DNA of 64,000 nucleotides, taken from positions 940,529 through 1,004,528 of the forward strand of contig NZ_CP036268.1 of assembly GCF_007744515.1 (NCBI RefSeq). Direction: 5' to 3'. Source of the stretch: Stratiformator vulcanicus (GTDB lineage Bacteria; Planctomycetota; Planctomycetia; Planctomycetales; Planctomycetaceae). The stretch's first letter is position 1. Each line of letters begins with the position of its first letter. Below are positions 1-8,250 of the stretch, piece after piece. Below the pieces are notes generated by a model. It was not told the DNA's origin. It made no database searches and saw only the letters and a list, made by a program, of their open reading frames with translations. Made by a program: the position numbers and the translations under genes.

Positions 1-1
1 T

Positions 2-586
2 TTCGACAACCGCGGCCTTGCGTACGCCAACAAAGGCGACTACGACCGCGCGATCGCGGACTACAGCGAGGCGATTCGGCTCGATCCGAAATACGCATCC
101 GCCTTCGCTGGCCGCGGCAACGCGTACGCGGACAAAGGCGATTACGACCGGGCGATTGCCGACTACAGCGAGGCGATTCGGCTTGATCCGAAATACGACT
201 TGGCCTTTCGCAACCGCGGCAACGCGCACGCCAACAAAGGCAATTACGACCGGGCGATTGCGGACTACGGCGAGGCGATTCGACTCGATTCGAAATACAG
301 TTACGCCCTGAACCAATTAGCCTGGCTGCTGGCGACCTGCCCGGACGCGGCTTACCGCGACGGCGAACGCGCCGTCGAGTTGGGAACCAAGGCTTGCGAG
401 CTGAGCGGGTGGGAGACTGGCAATTGGATCGACACGCTCGCCGCGGCCTATGCCGAGGCGGGTGACTGGGAGAAGGCTGTCGAAATGCAACGGAAGGCAA
501 TCAAAATAGTGCCTGCCGATCAGAAGGAAGATTTCCGGAGCCGACTCGAACTCTATCAGTCCGAAAAGCCTTACCGGGAAGAGTAG
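2..586 (+). CDS. TPR-repeat protein, 3' part (5' end outside window)
   Basis: The frame is open from the first bases and closes with TAG at 584-586, so the N-terminus lies to the left of the window. It shows about three consecutive 34-residue tetratricopeptide units with the pattern RG.A.A.KGDYDRAIADY.EAIRLDPKY, followed by a C-terminal segment (from about residue 100) containing two further degenerate TPR-like helices and the motif LAWLLATCPD. TPRs are protein-interaction scaffolds; no catalytic domain is visible in this part. The repeat units are nearly identical at DNA level, with a 102-bp period. An internal TTG at 200 is not a credible start because the repeats continue upstream of it. 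Confidence 0.9.
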   Translation, partial: FDNRGLAYANKGDYDRAIADYSEAIRLDPKYASAFAGRGNAYADKGDYDRAIADYSEAIRLDPKYDLAFRNRGNAHANKGNYDRAIADYGEAIRLDSKYSYALNQLAWLLATCPDAAYRDGERAVELGTKACELSGWETGNWIDTLAAAYAEAGDWEKAVEMQRKAIKIVPADQKEDFRSRLELYQSEKPYREE

Positions 587-716
587 CGGGGGCGGTCAGG
601 CTCGAGATGTCGTTCGAGGGAATCCCGATCCGTTCGAGCGATTCATTAAAACGGAATTCTCTCGAACGGCATCCTGTCGCTTCGTGACCCGGCCGTCGTC
701 ACGGTCGGGCCACCCA

Positions 717-1928
717 CTATCGCAACCGCCGCGATGCCCTGACCTCCACAACCTTCTTCGCCCCCAGCACTACCAGCACGACAAACCCGGTCGACAGGGC
801 GATTGCTCCTTTATTGGCATCGGACAGCACGTAGGCGATGGCCATGGCGAGGCCGGTCAGCACTAATATCGCGGTGTTGCCGAGCATGCCGGTGAAGAAG
901 GGGCGTTTGAGGCCGCCTTCGGTGCGGAGTTCATTAAAGGCGACGGTGAGTAAAATTAAGAGGCCGACCACCAGGCCTTCGAGGACGTCGGGGCTGACGG
1001 AGCCGCGGGCGAGTTTGGCGACCGAGTCAATCGCGCAGCGAAGAAACAGGGCGCCCAGGACGATCCCCGGGACCGAGCCGCTGCCGCCGGTGAGGATGCA
1101 GCCACCGATCACCGCCGCGGCGATCGCATTAAGCTCGTAACCCATCGCCTGCGAGGAGGGCTCTGCCTGGGCCGACTCGGCGAGAAGGAATACACCCGCG
1201 ACAGCCGAAGTAAACGCCGCGAAGCCGTAGGCGAGCCACTTCAGGCGGTCGGTGCGAACACCCGAGAGCCGGGCGGCTTCTTCGTTGCCTCCCATCGCGT
1301 AAAGGTGTCGGCCCGCAATGGTCTTCGACAGCACGAACCACGTCAGCCCGGAGATCACAATTAAGGTGAGCGGCGGGATATACCAGAGCTTAAACAGCAG
1401 TTTAAAATTCTGATCGAAGATCGAGATCAGGCGGGCCGACTGCTCGCCCTCCGACGCGAACCGGTAGACGTCGGGGATGACCATCCGCGACAGGCTGCGC
1501 AGGCCGATCAGCGAGGCGAGCGTTGCCACGAACGGGGGCAGCCGGACGGCGGTGATCAGCCACGCGTGCAAGCTGCCCACCAATATTGCCGCCAACAGCG
1601 CAGCGACGATCGCCAGCACCATCACCCAAATAGGTAAGTCGCCGGGATAGATGTTGCCGTACTTGTCGAGCGGACTGAGCAGGACCATCACGCAGCCGCA
1701 GACCGTCGCGCTGTAAGCGATCATCGCTCCGCTGGAGAGGTCAATTCCGCCTGAGATAATCACGACCCCCGCGCCGAGAGCGAAGATGCCTAAGACGCTG
1801 GCCTGCCGGAGTAGGAGTTGGGCGTTGTAGCCGGGCTTGTCGCGATAGGAATCGTCGAACATCGCCGTCGCCCCCAGGACGACGGCGATCGCGATCAAAA
1901 GTCCGAGTTCAGTCCGGAAGCGGGACAT
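717..1928 (-). CDS. ABC transporter permease, ribose/xylose (BPD_transp_2) type
   Basis: A 403-residue polytopic inner-membrane protein of the RbsC/XylH permease family. It carries the family hallmark [10 protein letters not shown] near residues 60-70, the cytoplasmic loop [12 protein letters not shown] that contacts the ATPase, and a late GGxxLTGGSGS segment (about residues 275-285). About ten hydrophobic helices are visible, with an extra C-terminal pair of helices after residue 345. The start is ATG at 1928. It lies downstream of the periplasmic binding lipoprotein (2123-3262) on the same strand, 194 bp away, and the two should form one sugar importer. No ATP-binding subunit is encoded next to them, so the ATPase must be elsewhere. 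Substrate cannot be told from sequence. Confidence 0.88.
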   Translation of the reverse strand: MSRFRTELGLLIAIAVVLGATAMFDDSYRDKPGYNAQLLLRQASVLGIFALGAGVVIISGGIDLSSGAMIAYSATVCGCVMVLLSPLDKYGNIYPGDLPIWVMVLAIVAALLAAILVGSLHAWLITAVRLPPFVATLASLIGLRSLSRMVIPDVYRFASEGEQSARLISIFDQNFKLLFKLWYIPPLTLIVISGLTWFVLSKTIAGRHLYAMGGNEEAARLSGVRTDRLKWLAYGFAAFTSAVAGVFLLAESAQAEPSSQAMGYELNAIAAAVIGGCILTGGSGSVPGIVLGALFLRCAIDSVAKLARGSVSPDVLEGLVVGLLILLTVAFNELRTEGGLKRPFFTGMLGNTAILVLTGLAMAIAYVLSDANKGAIALSTGFVVLVVLGAKKVVEVRASRRLR

Positions 1929-1987
1929 GATTGGGTTTGTGGAGGGGGTGAGCGGCGTCAGTCGGACGGTGCGAGCTGCGCTCGCGG

Positions 1988-2057
1988 TTTAGAGTTGAGG
2001 GATGAGAGGTTAGAGAAAACTTACTAACCGCTCCCCTCAGCTCTCAGCTCTAAACTC
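1988..2057. repeat. Imperfect inverted repeat between binding protein and permease genes
   Basis: The left arm (1988-2013, beginning tttagagttgag) and right arm (2024-2054, ending agctctaaa) are imperfect reverse complements rich in CTC/GAG, so the transcript could fold into a long hairpin. A second small dyad, attcgc-gca-gcgaat, follows at about 2064-2078. It sits in the 194-bp space between two genes of one transport unit, where it could attenuate permease expression relative to the binding protein. That role is inference. Confidence 0.5.
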
Positions 2058-2122
2058 TTAACCATTCGCGCAGCGAATCTCTCTGCCCGATGTGTCGCGT
2101 CTCGGGCTTGTATGGCGTCGGC

Positions 2123-3262
2123 TTAGCTGCTCGTTAGGCCGTACTTGTCGAGCCAAGCTCGGAACTCGTCGTAGGTCAGGAATTCGGTCGAATCCTTCAG
2201 AATGTCAGCGGTGACCGGCGACTCTTTCGACGGCACGACCAACTTGAGTCCTGAGCCGACGATGTCTCCGTCGGGTTCATCATGATTGGGGAAGATTTCT
2301 GCGAGCAACTCCGGCTCGTCTTCGGTCAGCGCGTACAGCGCCTTCGTGGCAAGATAGCCCATGCGATAGGGATTCTGGACGACCAGCACGTCGATGTTGC
2401 CGTTCTTCATTTCTTCAAGCGCGAGGGGGCTGGCGTCGAAGCCGCCGATGGTGACCTGTTCGCGGATGCCCTGTTCGGTGACGACGTCGGCGATGGCCGG
2501 CATGTTGTACGCCCACAGTCCGACGAGGACGTCGATGTCAGCGGTCCGGTCGAGAGCATCGCGAACGTTCTGCCGGGCCTTCGACTTGTCGGTATCGTCC
2601 GAGAGGAAGTCGGCTTCTTCATAGCCGTCGCCGAGACCCATCGCGACGCCGTCGTGACGCTGCACGGCGTTGGCCTGCACCGTCGAGCCGACAAAGACCG
2701 CGTACTTGCCGCCGTCGGGATCGATCGCTGCGAGGGCCTTTCCGAGTTCCTTGCCGGCTTCGACGTTGTCGGTGCCGATGTAACCGTAGCGGGCTTTGCG
2801 GAAGGCCGGGTTCTCGCGGTCGATGTCGGAGTCGATCGTGACGACCGGGATGTCGTTGTCACGCAGGAGTTGAATCGCGTCGAGCAGCGCGGGGTTTTGC
2901 GGTTCGAGAACGCTGAGTGCGACACCGGCAACGTCGGAGGCTCCGGCCCACTGCTGCAGTTTGCGGATCTGGCTGGTGATCGTGCCTTCGGAGTTTTGTT
3001 CAAACTGAACTCGATAGCCTTGGGCGTCGAGATTCAGTTCTTTGGCCGCCTCCCGAGCCCCGACCTCACATGAATCCCAGAACGGGTCGGCGACATTCGT
3101 CAGAATGATGAACCGCTTTGCATCAGCGGACTCCGCGGTGGCGACCGATGAGCCGGTGGTGACGTCCTCGCCGGGACTGCAGCCGACCAATACGGCGATG
3201 AGCGACCCGAACAGGATCGTCAGAAACGATACGAGGCCCTGGAAGGACTGAATTCTCGGCAT
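2123..3262 (-). CDS. Sugar ABC transporter substrate-binding lipoprotein (RbsB-like)
   Basis: A 379-residue periplasmic binding protein of the ribose-binding type (peripla_BP_4). I start it at the ATG at 3262 rather than the longer frame because this gives a clean lipoprotein signal: hydrophobic residues 10-26 and lipobox LVGC with Cys28. The mature part has the two-lobe pattern: FIILTNVADPFWDSCEVGA near the N-terminus, DNDIPVVTIDSD at the first hinge, and YGYIGTDNVEAGKELGKAL next. It should capture a sugar outside the inner membrane and deliver it to the permease encoded downstream (717-1928). A pentose, hexose or other ligand cannot be distinguished. Confidence 0.88.
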   Translation of the reverse strand: MPRIQSFQGLVSFLTILFGSLIAVLVGCSPGEDVTTGSSVATAESADAKRFIILTNVADPFWDSCEVGAREAAKELNLDAQGYRVQFEQNSEGTITSQIRKLQQWAGASDVAGVALSVLEPQNPALLDAIQLLRDNDIPVVTIDSDIDRENPAFRKARYGYIGTDNVEAGKELGKALAAIDPDGGKYAVFVGSTVQANAVQRHDGVAMGLGDGYEEADFLSDDTDKSKARQNVRDALDRTADIDVLVGLWAYNMPAIADVVTEQGIREQVTIGGFDASPLALEEMKNGNIDVLVVQNPYRMGYLATKALYALTEDEPELLAEIFPNHDEPDGDIVGSGLKLVVPSKESPVTADILKDSTEFLTYDEFRAWLDKYGLTSS

Positions 3263-3643
3263 GATGAGCGCCCGGCAAAAGGTAACTGCGGGATCGGTGT
3301 CGCGACTGATTGCGAAAAGTGACCACGAGAAAGCGGGCCGAACGACGCCGACCCTTCGTGAAACGATAAGTGGTGGCACCGGTACTCACAACCAGACGAC
3401 CGGTCTGCCCGGGCGGCGATCTCAAATTGAACCCTTTCCTTGGCAGTCACCGGCCCGAACAATCATCGTATCGGTGTGCATCTGAGAGATGCGATTGTCT
3501 CACTTCCACTGCGTCACTAGAATCCGCGGCATCGAACCGTAAGACTTGGTTCGCCCGTCGGAACTTCGGCCAGTCGTGGGCCTTTCCGGTTGCCTGATTG
3601 CACCGGACGAGCTGCGACATCCATCGCTTGACCCGAACCGTTT
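3263..3643. other. Intergenic region between divergent genes, no gene seen
   Basis: This 381-bp space separates the leftward binding-lipoprotein gene from the rightward SirB1-like gene and must hold both promoters. Several short open frames exist on both strands, but none has a convincing ribosome-binding site, composition or recognisable product. I could not identify promoter boxes or an operator with confidence. Confidence 0.5.
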
Positions 3644-4486
3644 ATGTCGCTCGATCCTCAGCAATACGTTTGCGACAGCGAGTTCATCAAATTGATGTCG
3701 GCACGTCGCGACGTCGATCTCGTTGCCGCAGCGCTCGAGATTGCCCGCGATGAGGATCCTCACGTCGACTTCGAACGCTGTTACCTCTGGATCAGCGATC
3801 GCGCCGCCGAACTTCGCGGCCCCGTCGCTTCTGCCGACCACGAGTGCGATGCGCTGCGAGAACTGGGCAAATGTCTCGCGGGCCAACATGGTCTGAACGG
3901 CCATGCGACCGCGTTTTGCGATGCAAACGGAAGTCTGCTGCACCGCGTGATCGAAACCGGCCGCGGCCTGCCGATCAGCCTGAGTCTGATCTACATCGCC
4001 GTCGCCCGGCACGTCGGAATCGACCTCGAAGCGGTCGCGGCGCCGGGACGATTTGTCACGCGGTACAATGGGCCTTGCGGTCGACACTACATCGATCCGT
4101 TCGACGGCGGACGGGTATTATCCGAGGCCCAGTGCGTCGAACTACTGCAGCAAACTTCTGGAGCGACGCCGGAGCAGATATATCGTTCGCTTCACCCGGC
4201 TGATCCCCGCACGATTGTCATTCGGATATTGAATAATCTTAAAGCGATTCATGCCGAACGCGAGGAATGGAATGCCGCGTGGCGGACGCAATGCCGCCTC
4301 GTCTCGCTCCTTCCTGCCAGCTACAGCGAACGGCGCGATCTTGCGCTGCTGTCGATGAGGGCCGATCGCCCCGGGCAGGCCATCGATCTGCTGGAGAACT
4401 GTTGCAAGAGTGCCCCGGCGGCCGAACGCGAAATGCTCGGCGAGCAATTAAAAGTGGCCCGCGGGCTACTGTGCCGCTGGAATTGA
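3644..4486 (+). CDS. SirB1-family transglutaminase-like / TPR protein
   Basis: A 280-residue cytoplasmic protein with the Transglut_core2 (SirB1) fold. Visible signatures are NGHATAFCDANGSLLHRVIETGRGLPISLSLIYIAVA (roughly residues 85-125), a conserved GLPISLS.IY block, and the C-terminal TPR_9-like helices that follow RILNNLKAIHAEREEW. Members are conserved across bacteria, often near prfA/prmC, and lack a proven biochemical role; the classical transglutaminase triad is usually degenerate. The start is the ATG at 3644. The stop codon lies inside the left arm of a 10-bp inverted repeat shared with the convergent glycosyltransferase gene. Confidence 0.85.
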   Translation: MSLDPQQYVCDSEFIKLMSARRDVDLVAAALEIARDEDPHVDFERCYLWISDRAAELRGPVASADHECDALRELGKCLAGQHGLNGHATAFCDANGSLLHRVIETGRGLPISLSLIYIAVARHVGIDLEAVAAPGRFVTRYNGPCGRHYIDPFDGGRVLSEAQCVELLQQTSGATPEQIYRSLHPADPRTIVIRILNNLKAIHAEREEWNAAWRTQCRLVSLLPASYSERRDLALLSMRADRPGQAIDLLENCCKSAPAAEREMLGEQLKVARGLLCRWN

Positions 4487-4517
4487 GAACGCCTTTTAGC
4501 GGCGAATCGTTCTCAAT
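4482..4517. terminator. Candidate bidirectional terminator hairpin
   Basis: Perfect 10-bp arms attgagaacg (4482-4491) and cgttctcaat (4508-4517) flank a 16-base loop. They lie between the stop of the SirB1-like gene and the convergent glycosyltransferase stop at 4553. There is no strong T tract on either side, so intrinsic termination is likely but not certain. Confidence 0.45.
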
Positions 4518-4552
4518 CAGCCACGCTCAGAAGGGCAAACTCACTCTTCGAT

Positions 4553-6208
4553 CTACGCGGCGTCTTTCTGCCAGCGCTCAGCCAATGGTCCGAGTTCATC
4601 CGACTTTGCCGCACGCCACTTGACCGATGTGTGGTCCCCATGGGCTTGAAAGCCGGGGGCCAGATTCTCCAGCCGTTCGACCTCGGCGGCGAGTAGTTCG
4701 CAACGCATCTGTAAGCGCTCGGAGTCCGACGCCATTGCGCGCGGTCGTGACAGCTTCCGCTTTAACTCGCGGAGCGGCGATTCCAATTGAGGGGCGGCTG
4801 CCAGGACGTGTTCCAACGCGCGAAAGACGGTTCGCGAGACGATATTGAGCAGTTTCGATTTGAATCGCGTCACCGATGAAGGCATCGACGGCCTTGCGTC
4901 GGGACGCGATCGCGTCATCGGCTCTTCCGAGGGTTCCGGAAGTGTCGGCGAAGCCGGTCGAACATCGACCGACGCAATCGTCCGCGCTTTGAGCAAGCGC
5001 AGCGGCAGTTCGGATCGCCGGCCGACACTGCGCGCCGTGATCACAGCGGCCGAGAGGAATCGATCGGCCACCCGGTCCCACGTCCATTCCGCCGCTCGAG
5101 CGACACCGCGTTTACGGTATTCGTCAGCCAGCTCCTGATCGGACAGGAATGCGGCGATCTGCGCGCTGATCGATTGCGGCGCGTGCGTGTCGCACAGCAA
5201 GGCCGCATCTCCGGCGATCTCAGGTTGCGACGAGTTGTCTCCGGCGATCACCGGAGCGCCGCAGGCCATCGCTTCGAGAATCGGGAGGCCAAAACCTTCA
5301 TAGTGCGAGGGGAATACGAACGCCGAGCAGCGACTCATCAACAGTCCCAGCGTGGCGTTGTCGACCCCGCCGGTGAGTATTAGTTGATATGCGATCCCGA
5401 GCCGTCGGGCCGTGGCCCGCAGAATGGCTTCCTGAATGCCGGTCATTCCGCAGGTAATGACGAGTTGCGTCGACACACGTAGGTGCCACGGAAGACGCGC
5501 GAATGCCCTCAGCAGGCCCTCATGGTTCTTTCTCGGATCGGCGCCGACGAGCGAATAAACAAATCGCTGGCTGATGCCCAAGTGACCCAGGGCCGATGTC
5601 ACGAGGCCGTCAGTGCGATCCCCGTCCGACATAAATTCTGCCCCATCGACGCCCGCACCGACGACGTGAATGCGGTCCGCATCGCAGGCGAGCCAATCGA
5701 CGAAGTCACGCTTGGTGGCTTCTGAAATGGAGAATAAGCCGTCATAGGTGGCGATGGTCTCGGCCACCATTTCGTATCGCCCCGCATCTTCGGCGCTAGC
5801 GAAATACCACGAGGGGAAGTGGAAGGGAATCAGATCACAGGCGACCGCTCCGATCGCCACATTGCCGGAGGGGCGAGGAATCGGCCGAAACCCGTCCGTT
5901 AAATCGAACGGAGACGACAGCACGATCAGATCGAGTTTGTCCCGATTGTTGCGTGCTGCCTGCTCCAACGCCACGTTCGGGGGAGAGGATTTGGCCAGCA
6001 GACGCCGTGTCAGGCGGACGTTTTCGGCCAACCCCGGATTTGGCAGCCCCGCATATTGATACAGCAGGACATCACCGCCCTCAGGATGGCGGGCGACCGC
6101 TTCGACCAGTTGACGCGTCAACCGACCGATACCGCGCTTTCCGTCTGACGGCGACTGCGCGCCGAGCAGATCGATCGCGATTCGAGGAATCGAGTTGGGG
6201 CACGACAT
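4553..6208 (-). CDS. Glycosyltransferase, GT4 family, with C-terminal extension
   Basis: A 551-residue protein. Residues 1-380 form a GT-B glycosyltransferase with the acceptor-side loop KRGIGRLTRQLV near the N-terminus, the strand VYSLVGADPRKNHEGLLRAF at the start of the nucleotide-sugar half, and the family E-x7-E motif within FPSHYEGFGLPILEAMACG. The last 150 residues are Pro/Ser-rich, then basic and helical, and are not part of the catalytic fold. ATG at 6208 is preferred over GTG at 6220 because GGAG lies six bases before it. It is the last gene of the leftward glycan locus, 17 bp after the FkbM gene. It presumably adds one sugar to the exported polymer; donor and acceptor are unknown. 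Confidence 0.88.
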   Translation of the reverse strand: MSCPNSIPRIAIDLLGAQSPSDGKRGIGRLTRQLVEAVARHPEGGDVLLYQYAGLPNPGLAENVRLTRRLLAKSSPPNVALEQAARNNRDKLDLIVLSSPFDLTDGFRPIPRPSGNVAIGAVACDLIPFHFPSWYFASAEDAGRYEMVAETIATYDGLFSISEATKRDFVDWLACDADRIHVVGAGVDGAEFMSDGDRTDGLVTSALGHLGISQRFVYSLVGADPRKNHEGLLRAFARLPWHLRVSTQLVITCGMTGIQEAILRATARRLGIAYQLILTGGVDNATLGLLMSRCSAFVFPSHYEGFGLPILEAMACGAPVIAGDNSSQPEIAGDAALLCDTHAPQSISAQIAAFLSDQELADEYRKRGVARAAEWTWDRVADRFLSAAVITARSVGRRSELPLRLLKARTIASVDVRPASPTLPEPSEEPMTRSRPDARPSMPSSVTRFKSKLLNIVSRTVFRALEHVLAAAPQLESPLRELKRKLSRPRAMASDSERLQMRCELLAAEVERLENLAPGFQAHGDHTSVKWRAAKSDELGPLAERWQKDAA

Positions 6209-6225
6209 CGGCGGCTCCACCAGTT

Positions 6226-6942
6226 TTATGCCGCGGCTGCATTGACGGCAGTAGCTAACGGTGAAGCCAGAAAGTAGAAGTGCGGTCCCTCGTGCCAGAA
6301 CTTCGCGAACTCATCAGGTGTGATGGGTTCTACGCCGTCCAGCCAACGATCCATCGTTGTTAAGTGGAGTCCATACTTTTTTGTCAATAACGCGTAGAAC
6401 TCTTTAGGCTCGACACCATATCGACCGGTTGAGCGAACACTGGCCTCAAAAATAATGTGAGGTCTTGAACGGGTAATCACATTTTCAGCGCCCTCGAGCG
6501 CCGAGTACTCCCCACCCTCGATATCAAGCTTAATAATATCAACTTTTTGCGTTTCGCCGATCACCTCATCAAGTCGCCTAATCTGAACTTCAATGTCGTT
6601 CACGATTACGTCAGGGCGATCATAGTCCCGGCGCTGCAACCCACTATAAGCTTGAGCGTTCACAACGTGTTTAAAGGTCCCAGTGCCAGTCGTATTCGAG
6701 AGCGCAACTTCAAATATCTTTGCATCAGGGAATTGCATTCTGAGTCCCTCGGCAAGTGCGGGGATGGGTTCAAACCCATACACAATGCCCTCCGACGCAA
6801 CGCTTAACATATGCTGTAAGATGTCACCCGCATGTGCGCCGATATCGACACCGCAGCCGTCCTTGGGTAGGACGCGCCGAATCATTTCGGCGGTCTGTTC
6901 ATCGTACTGCGGGTTGAGAGGTTGATTGAAATCGATTGGCAT
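6226..6942 (-). CDS. FkbM-family methyltransferase
   Basis: A 238-residue S-adenosylmethionine-dependent methyltransferase of the FkbM type. It shows the SAM-binding motif GCGVDIGAHAGD, the acidic loop YGFEPIPA, and the FkbM-specific block VDIIKLDIEGGEYSALEGAE followed by RPHIIFE. FkbM-like enzymes in glycan loci usually O-methylate sugars. The start at 6942 is chosen because AAGGGG lies just upstream and the SAM fold begins soon after; the longer frame to 7122 overlaps the upstream glycosyltransferase gene. Base composition (about 50% GC) is lower than the flanking chromosome, like the next two genes upstream. Confidence 0.9.
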   Translation of the reverse strand: MPIDFNQPLNPQYDEQTAEMIRRVLPKDGCGVDIGAHAGDILQHMLSVASEGIVYGFEPIPALAEGLRMQFPDAKIFEVALSNTTGTGTFKHVVNAQAYSGLQRRDYDRPDVIVNDIEVQIRRLDEVIGETQKVDIIKLDIEGGEYSALEGAENVITRSRPHIIFEASVRSTGRYGVEPKEFYALLTKKYGLHLTTMDRWLDGVEPITPDEFAKFWHEGPHFYFLASPLATAVNAAAA

Positions 6943-6989
6943 TGAAGTCCCCTTTATTGGGTTCGCGAGAAGTTCGTGGACGGCGGAAA

Positions 6990-8228
6990 CTATGCCGCAA
7001 GTCTGCGAATTGCATCGGCTGCTGGAACCAAGGTGTTCTCCCATGTAAGCGACCGACGATCTTCCATGATCTTCCAATTGTAAGTCGGGCGGTCGCGAAG
7101 ACGTTGTTCCTCTAGTTTGCACCGAATTTCATCACGGAACAGTTTCGGATCATCGCAAACAGTAACATTGTGGTTCGTAATGTACTGCTCATATCCACGC
7201 ATTGCCGTCGTCGTGGCGATGATCGGACTACCGCTCACAAGTGCGTCGGCTGTCTTGACATTGGTTCCCCCACCCCCGGTGATCATTAACAGCTGCAGCG
7301 AGGCCAACACTCGGAGTGCGTCAAGTTCGTGGTCCGGTAAGAAACCAAGGGCGGTGACTTTCTTTTCATTGAGACCAATAAATGGGGGCTTTTGAAGCGA
7401 CTCTTCGATTGGCCTGCCGCAACCGCCTACCAAAAGGATACGACAACCCGGAGGTACATATCCGCAATTGTCAGAAAGGATTTTCTTCATTCCCGCAATA
7501 TTGGGAGGATGGTTGCTCGAGACCGCCAAAGCGAATGGTTTCCCGGAAAGTGAATACTTCTCAACGCATCGCTTTATCACTTTTTCCGTAACGCCCGGAA
7601 CCGTGGCGCCATTTCGGGCTAGCACTACTTCGGCCTTAGCGTGCTGCTCATAATTTGATCGATCTTCATCTGAAACGGCTAACGTCAGCGACGATTCTCT
7701 AAGCAGTTCCGTCTCTAATTCATAAACGGCAGTAAGGTGCCTCTCTGCGTCGTCTTTCTTAAAGTTCGCGTGGTAGCATTCAGCCTTATGTTGGTACTCC
7801 ACATTATGCCCGCTGTATATCACGGGCAAATTTGGGATCATCCGTTTCTCGATAAGGACTTTGACCACCGGCCAGAGAAATGGGTGCTCAAGTTGGTAGG
7901 CGTCGGGTTGATGACGGTTGACATCATCTGCAACCATCCGAAGCGTACTCTCCGACTTGCTGGCGATTTTGCCAATAAGCACGTCTTCCAGGAGCGGAGT
8001 CTTCATGAATTGATCCATAGCGATTGACGATATGTCAATCAAACTAATGTTTGGATCACTTTGGTTTTGACGTCTTAGAAACTGGTCCCAAAATGGCTTG
8101 AACACAATGCTCGTGCCGCTGGCTGCAATGCGACTGTTCGTGTACGACCGGAGAATTTCTTTGACGCGACGCTGACCGCCGTGAATAACGAGCGACATCG
8201 GGTACGTCGCAAATAGGTGAACTTTCAT
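6990..8228 (-). CDS. Glycosyltransferase, GT4-like
   Basis: A 412-residue GT-B-type glycosyltransferase. The N-terminal part begins MKVHLFATYPMSLVIHGGQRRVKEI, with the glycine-rich acceptor-domain loop, and includes YSGHNVEYQHKAECY. The C-terminal half has the donor-binding segment ITGGGGTNVKTADALVSG.PIIAT. The usual acidic E-x7-E pair is not obvious, so it belongs to a divergent GT4 branch. The start at 8228 has GAGGGAG eight bases upstream. It lies 22 bp downstream of another glycosyltransferase gene in the leftward glycan operon. Substrates are unknown; GC content is clearly below that of neighbouring housekeeping genes. Confidence 0.8.
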   Translation of the reverse strand: MKVHLFATYPMSLVIHGGQRRVKEILRSYTNSRIAASGTSIVFKPFWDQFLRRQNQSDPNISLIDISSIAMDQFMKTPLLEDVLIGKIASKSESTLRMVADDVNRHQPDAYQLEHPFLWPVVKVLIEKRMIPNLPVIYSGHNVEYQHKAECYHANFKKDDAERHLTAVYELETELLRESSLTLAVSDEDRSNYEQHAKAEVVLARNGATVPGVTEKVIKRCVEKYSLSGKPFALAVSSNHPPNIAGMKKILSDNCGYVPPGCRILLVGGCGRPIEESLQKPPFIGLNEKKVTALGFLPDHELDALRVLASLQLLMITGGGGTNVKTADALVSGSPIIATTTAMRGYEQYITNHNVTVCDDPKLFRDEIRCKLEEQRLRDRPTYNWKIMEDRRSLTWENTLVPAADAIRRLAA

Positions 8229-8250
8229 CGGTAGCTCCCTCTCCAATTTA

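Noticed and set aside
2282-3073. 263-residue forward frame opposite the binding-lipoprotein gene
   Set aside because: It is antisense to a well-supported gene in the codon-shadow frame and shows no motif or start signal.
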